A stretch of 8,523 bases of DNA, taken from the NCBI GenBank assembly GCA_007124105.1, contig SLFT01000533.1, positions 1-8,523 on the forward strand, given 5' to 3'. Source of the stretch: Candidatus Hydrogenedentota bacterium. GTDB lineage: Bacteria > Hydrogenedentota > Hydrogenedentia > Hydrogenedentales > CAITNO01. This document shows positions 4,865 through 8,523 of the stretch, piece after piece. The notes below the pieces were generated by a model, which saw nothing but the letters and a program-made list of their open reading frames with translations, made no database searches and was not told the DNA's origin. The position numbers were made by a program, and so were the translations under genes. The number at the start of each line of letters is the position of its first letter. Position 1 is the first letter of the stretch.

Positions 4865-5611
4865 ATGCATCAACTGGTACTGATTCGACATGGTCAAAGC
4901 ACGTGGAATCTGGACAATCGTTTCACGGGCTGGACAGATGTTGACTTGAGTGAACAGGGCAACGGCGAAGCCCGTGAAGCGGGCAAAACACTGCGCGCTG
5001 AAGGCTTCGAGTTTGATATGGTCTATACATCCGTGTTGAAGCGGGCAATTCGCACAATGTGGCATGTAATGGACGAATTGGATCAGATGTGGTTGCCGGT
5101 GATCCGGAACTGGCGTCTGAACGAGCGGCATTACGGCGCGTTGCAAGGCCTGAACAAGGCCGAGACGGCCGCAAAGCACGGCGAGGACCAAGTCAAGATT
5201 TGGCGCCGTTCCTATGATATTCCGCCGCCGCCATTGGAACCGGGCGACGAGCGCAACGCCGCGCATGACCGGCGTTATGCGGATTTGAGCAAGGATGAGA
5301 TACCCCTTACGGAAAGCCTGAAGGAAACAGTGGCGCGGTTTGTGCCGTATTGGGAAAATACAATCGCACCACAGGCGCAGTCGGGCAAACGCGTCCTGAT
5401 CGTAGCTCATGGCAACAGCCTGCGCGCGCTGGTCAAACATCTTGACAACATATCCGAAGAGGATATTGTCGGCCTGAATATTCCCACGGGCGTTCCGCTG
5501 GTATACGATCTTGACGAGTCCCTCAAGCCGCTGGGCCATCGCTATCTTGGCGATCCCGAGGCGGTGCGCAAGGCCGCCGAGGCCGTCGCCAATCAAGGCA
5601 AAGCGGGCTGA
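4865..5611 (+). CDS. gpmA: 2,3-bisphosphoglycerate-dependent phosphoglycerate mutase
   Basis: The product is 248 residues, the usual length for the dPGM type. It converts 3-phosphoglycerate to 2-phosphoglycerate in glycolysis and gluconeogenesis in the cytoplasm. LIRHGQSTWN holds the phospho-accepting H9 with R8. NRFTGWTDVDLSEQG is the substrate-contacting segment that marks true GpmA. YTSVLKRAIRT carries R60. NERHYGALQGLNKAE supplies the acid/base E87, and VAHGNSLRALVKHL supplies the second catalytic His, H182. The insert IPPPPLEPGDERN (residues 119-131) and the C-terminal tail are also typical of the cofactor-dependent enzyme and unlike the shorter phosphatases of the superfamily. AAGGAG at 4852-4857 lies 7 bases before the ATG. 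It appears to be a single-gene unit. Nothing is missing or odd in it. Confidence 0.96.
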   Translation: MHQLVLIRHGQSTWNLDNRFTGWTDVDLSEQGNGEAREAGKTLRAEGFEFDMVYTSVLKRAIRTMWHVMDELDQMWLPVIRNWRLNERHYGALQGLNKAETAAKHGEDQVKIWRRSYDIPPPPLEPGDERNAAHDRRYADLSKDEIPLTESLKETVARFVPYWENTIAPQAQSGKRVLIVAHGNSLRALVKHLDNISEEDIVGLNIPTGVPLVYDLDESLKPLGHRYLGDPEAVRKAAEAVANQGKAG

Positions 5612-5830
5612 GGATACAGCGTCGTCGTCAAGTTCTATAATGTTGTTGCGGCGACCAATAACAAGAATCGGCGGCCGCGCTCCATGACGCCAACCAGCGG
5701 CGCGAGCATGGGAACGTGTTGCTATACGTCTCTGTGTTACAGGGATACTCATATCGCCATTCAGTTTTAAGAATTTATTCGGTTATAGCGCTCTTGCGCA
5801 AAGCATAAACCACAGGAGAGCCTTAATATC
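5612..5830. other. Intergenic region between gpmA and the carbonic-anhydrase-like gene
   Basis: No gene is seen. An exact TATAAT at 5636-5641 has no good -35. TGCTATACG (5720-5728) is an extended -10-like element that could serve the downstream gene. A small GCGC-TCTT-GCGC hairpin lies at 5788-5799. All of these are weak calls. Confidence 0.35.
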
Positions 5831-6226
5831 ATGGCAGAAGGAACATTTGCCTGCGCCGTCAACTGCATGGACGGACGCACACAGGAGCCGGTAAACAAGT
5901 ACCTGAAAGAAAAACTCGGTGTGGACTACGTGGATGAAATTACCGAGCCCGGCCCGATAAAGCTACTTGCCGAAAACACCGACCCGCGCGTGGACAGCAT
6001 CAAAATACGTTGCGACATCTCGCTTGAGAAGCATCACGCCGCAGCGCTGGCCGTGGTGGGGCATCATGATTGCGCGGGCGACCCGGTGTGCAAGGAAATA
6101 CAACTCGAGCAAATCGAGCAGTCCATCAAGGTGTTGCGTTCCTGGTATCCCGAAATCCCCATCTATGGGTTGTGGGTGGACGATGCCTGGACCGTAACCG
6201 AAGTGGCCGCCGACCTGCCGGCATAG
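5831..6226 (+). CDS. Short beta-carbonic-anhydrase-like zinc protein
   Basis: The product is only 131 residues. CMDGR (C12, D14, R16) is the beta-carbonic anhydrase CxDxR motif: a zinc Cys plus the Asp-Arg pair. VVGHHDCAG holds the second motif GHxxC (H78, C81), which supplies the other two zinc ligands. So the Cys-His-Cys zinc site and catalytic dyad are intact. The segment after the first motif is EITEPGPIKLLAE instead of the usual FVIRNAGN, and only 50 residues follow C81, so it is shorter than known active enzymes (about 160-220). It could hydrate CO2, or be a zinc protein of another function. The tail has IPIYGLWVDDAW, reminiscent of the V-x-G strand after the zinc site in beta-CAs. The only ribosome-like site is AGGAG (5814-5818), 12 bases from the ATG, which is long. 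No other in-frame start is nearby. Confidence 0.75.
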   Translation: MAEGTFACAVNCMDGRTQEPVNKYLKEKLGVDYVDEITEPGPIKLLAENTDPRVDSIKIRCDISLEKHHAAALAVVGHHDCAGDPVCKEIQLEQIEQSIKVLRSWYPEIPIYGLWVDDAWTVTEVAADLPA

Positions 6227-6278
6227 CAGCAACCACGAGATCGGGGGTCAAGCGAAATGCCTGGTGTAACGTACGATT

Positions 6279-6302
6279 CGCCGGCGTAACGAGGGTCCGG
6301 CG
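6279..6302. repeat. Short GC-rich inverted repeat upstream of the glycosyltransferase gene
   Basis: CGCCGG (6279-6284) and CCGGCG (6297-6302) are exact reverse complements with a 12-base loop. It lies between the carbonic-anhydrase-like gene and the GT39 gene, 14 bases before the latter. No T-run follows. It may be a chance pairing in GC-rich DNA or may affect access to the ribosome site. Confidence 0.2.
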
Positions 6303-6316
6303 GTATAAGTAGGGTA

Positions 6317-8488
6317 ATGTCTATGACCCCGAATGACCAGAACGGACAACGATGGCGCGTTGCGCTGGCAATGGTGCTGTTGACGGGTCTCGCGCTGCGG
6401 ATCGCCTATCTGGCAATGAACGCCGGCGCGCCGGACTTCGATTCGCCGGTGCTCGACCCGCAACTGAACGATTACTGGGCGCGCGCGTTGGCGACGGGCG
6501 ATTGGACGCCGCCAACCTACGCGGACGACCCGGAAATCCGTACCTCGCCTTATGGACGCCCGCCCGGATATCCCTGGTTGCTGGCGGTCATATACCGCGT
6601 CACCGACGGCAGCTACCTGGCCCCGCGCATAGCGCAACTGTTGGCGGGGCTTGTAAACATCTTTCTGGTGTTTCTACTGACACGACGGCTATTCACCCCG
6701 CGCACGGGTATTATTGCGGCGTTCCTGTACGCAACCTACTGGGGCGCGATATACTTTGAAGGCGAACTGAATTCCCCTGTGTGGGAAGTGGCGCTTGCAT
6801 TGGGTATGGCCTGCCTGCTCCTGCGGTGGGCCGACCGGGGCGGTTGGTTCACGCTGTTTCTGGCGGGCGTGGCGTTGGGCGCGGGCGCGTTAATGCGGCC
6901 CAATGTCCTGCTTACTGGCGTGTTCATTGCCCTCTGGATACTGTACACAGGCTACAGGCGGCAGCGTGGCGCGACAACATTGGCCTGCGGGAAAGCCGTG
7001 GTCGGCTGCGCCGTGTTTACCGCCGCCTGTGTTCTGACCATTGCCCCCGCGCTGGCGCGAAACTACGTGGTGGCGGATGAGTTCGTGCTCATTTCCTATT
7101 ACGGCGGCGTCAACGCCTATATCGGCAACAACCCCGAGGCGGAAGGCGTATCGCCCACCGTGCCCGACCTCTACGAGATATCAGGGCTGGACGCCTGGAA
7201 CTGCTTTACCTATCCCCGTTTGGTGCGCGGCCTGGGCAAGCGCCTGGGAGAAGACAAGTTTAGTTACGGGGATGCGTCCCGCTATTTCTACAAACGCGCG
7301 GTCGCATTCTGGCGGGAAGCGCCCTGGCAGGGGATAAAACTGACAGCGCGCAAGGCATGGCTGTTCTGGGGGCCTCACGAGATATCCGACAGCAAGGTGA
7401 TTTACTACGAACGCGCAGCCTCGCCGTTGTTGTCGCGATTGCCTGGATTCCCATTCCTATTGACGCTGGCGATGCTCGGTCTGTTTCTCGTTGTGCTGCG
7501 TGCGCCTGCCGTTCCGTCTGTTGAGCCAAAGGCCGGCGCATTGGCAATCACCTATGTAGTCGCCTATTTCCTGTCCATACTCCCGTTCTTCATTGCAGGC
7601 AGGTATCGGTTTCCCGTGGTTCCGTTCCTCGCGCCTTTCGCGGGCTGCGCGCTTGTATATCTGAGTAACGCTGTTCGCCACCGGCATATTGGTCGCGCTG
7701 CGTCGCTTGTCGCCGCAGGCGTACTCCTGTTTCTTGTAATCTCGTGGCCGTTGCTCCCCTATACGCCCAATCGTTCCACCTGGCATACCCATCGCGGCAT
7801 CGCGCACGCCGCCCGGGGACGGGTGGACGCCGCCATGGCGTCGCTCGAACAAGCCGTCAAGGCCGACCCGCAAAACGACGAGGCGCTGGTACATCTCGGG
7901 TTTCTGAACGCGGAACAGGGTGATACGGACACGGCCCTGGATTGCTACCATGCGGCGGTAGCGGCCAATCCGCATAACGTGCAGGCGCGCAACAACCTGG
8001 GCTATGAATACTACCGACGCGGACTGTACCAACAAGCGGAAGAACAGTATCGCTACGCCCTGGAACGGCGACCGGAATATACCCTCGCCAGGAATAACCT
8101 GGGCAACGCACTGCTGGAACAGGGGCGACGCGAGGAGGCGCTCGAACAGTTTGAAGATGTATACGCCCTCGATCCGAAAGACCCGTACGCCCGCTACAAC
8201 ATGGGAAATGTGGAACTACAGCGGGGGAATTACGAAAGCGCAGTGGAACACTACGAGGCCGCCCTGCAAATCAGACCGCACAACGCCGACGCTGCTAATA
8301 ATCTCGGACTCGCGCTCCTGCGCGACAACAACGCGGAAGATGCCGTGCCCTGGTTCGAGAAGGCGTTGGAACATGAGCCCAACCATCTGTGGGCGCACTG
8401 CAATCTCGCCATTGCTCACGAAACACTTGGCAACCCGGAGCAAGCCCGAAAACATGCCGCCCGATGCAGCGAAGTGAACCCGGAGTAA
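6317..8488 (+). CDS. Membrane glycosyltransferase (GT39/PMT-like) with seven C-terminal TPR repeats
   Basis: The product is 723 residues in two parts. Residues 1 to about 483 are a polytopic membrane domain of the GT-C, ArnT/PMT type: a first helix at about 14-34, then an outward loop with D47 in VLDPQLNDYWARAL (candidate catalytic Asp), the RPPGYPWLLAVIY segment (81-93), RIAQLLAGLVNIFLVFLLTRRLF, a long loop with NAYIGNNPEAEG and, near the end, GRYRFPVVPFLAPFAG, a common family motif. Residues 486-723 are seven consecutive 34-residue TPR units (486, 520, 554, 588, 622, 656 and 690), ending exactly at the C-terminus. The enzyme probably transfers a sugar from a polyprenyl-phosphate donor on the outer face of the cytoplasmic membrane, with the TPRs binding a protein acceptor or partner; the acceptor is unknown. 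AGGG (6311-6314) is 2 bases from the first ATG but 8 from the ATG at 6323, so the true start may be 6323. Confidence 0.88.
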   Translation: MSMTPNDQNGQRWRVALAMVLLTGLALRIAYLAMNAGAPDFDSPVLDPQLNDYWARALATGDWTPPTYADDPEIRTSPYGRPPGYPWLLAVIYRVTDGSYLAPRIAQLLAGLVNIFLVFLLTRRLFTPRTGIIAAFLYATYWGAIYFEGELNSPVWEVALALGMACLLLRWADRGGWFTLFLAGVALGAGALMRPNVLLTGVFIALWILYTGYRRQRGATTLACGKAVVGCAVFTAACVLTIAPALARNYVVADEFVLISYYGGVNAYIGNNPEAEGVSPTVPDLYEISGLDAWNCFTYPRLVRGLGKRLGEDKFSYGDASRYFYKRAVAFWREAPWQGIKLTARKAWLFWGPHEISDSKVIYYERAASPLLSRLPGFPFLLTLAMLGLFLVVLRAPAVPSVEPKAGALAITYVVAYFLSILPFFIAGRYRFPVVPFLAPFAGCALVYLSNAVRHRHIGRAASLVAAGVLLFLVISWPLLPYTPNRSTWHTHRGIAHAARGRVDAAMASLEQAVKADPQNDEALVHLGFLNAEQGDTDTALDCYHAAVAANPHNVQARNNLGYEYYRRGLYQQAEEQYRYALERRPEYTLARNNLGNALLEQGRREEALEQFEDVYALDPKDPYARYNMGNVELQRGNYESAVEHYEAALQIRPHNADAANNLGLALLRDNNAEDAVPWFEKALEHEPNHLWAHCNLAIAHETLGNPEQARKHAARCSEVNPE

Positions 8489-8523
8489 GACGTCGCGTCG
8501 CAGCCTTGAGAGTTTGTTGAAAT
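8489..8523. other. Tail of window, nothing recognised
   Basis: Only 35 bases follow the TPR gene stop. No terminator, start site or repeat can be supported in them. Confidence 0.5.

Noticed and set aside
4805..5752. 315-residue minus-strand open frame opposite gpmA
   Set aside because: It is a shadow of the well-supported gpmA gene in GC-rich DNA, with Arg/Pro/His-rich composition and no recognisable motif.

Overview
The window reads as ordinary bacterial chromosome. Coding starts have AGGAG-type ribosome sites, one protein is a lipoprotein with a lipobox, and coding sequence is moderately GC-rich. Gene density is loose, with one non-coding stretch of about 900 bases. The mix suggests an uncultivated free-living lineage, possibly of the Planctomycetota/PVC or a related environmental phylum: a plant-type cystathionine gamma-synthase relative, a glycosyltransferase-39/TPR fusion, a xylose-isomerase-like TIM barrel and degenerate 9-base tandem repeats. 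That placement is a low-confidence inference. No phage, plasmid, CRISPR, tRNA or rRNA gene was seen.

Layout. At 1-224 is the end of an inositol-monophosphatase family gene, followed after one base by a small flavodoxin-fold flavoprotein (226-804) with a CX2CX2CX7C iron-sulfur-type motif. That gene converges on, and its stop codon overlaps the stop codon of, a cystathionine gamma-synthase family enzyme on the minus strand (801-2021). Upstream of the synthase, a divergent intergenic region carries overlapping promoter-like elements inside a perfect 9-6-9 inverted repeat (2097-2120). The other gene of the divergent pair is an unrecognised lipoprotein (2231-2890).

The stretch 2891-3793 has no credible gene but is full of short repeats. 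These are three copies of TGTTGGACTAAA arranged like terminal inverted repeats, a 20/22 inverted repeat of AT-rich sequence, an 11-base perfect tandem duplication, four degenerate 9-base units and hairpins. It looks like the remains of one or more MITE-like elements.

The second half carries four plus-strand genes with their own ribosome sites and separate intergenic regions: a sugar phosphate isomerase/epimerase (3794-4627), 2,3-bisphosphoglycerate-dependent phosphoglycerate mutase (4865-5611), a very short beta-carbonic-anhydrase-like protein (5831-6226) and a large membrane glycosyltransferase with seven C-terminal TPR repeats (6317-8488).

The genes do not form one obvious pathway. They cover sulfur amino acid metabolism, glycolysis, sugar isomerisation, possible CO2/bicarbonate chemistry and cell-surface glycosylation. 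I see no clear new multi-gene system. The best leads are the divergent operator, the repeat-rich island, the minimal carbonic-anhydrase-like protein and the GT39-TPR fusion.
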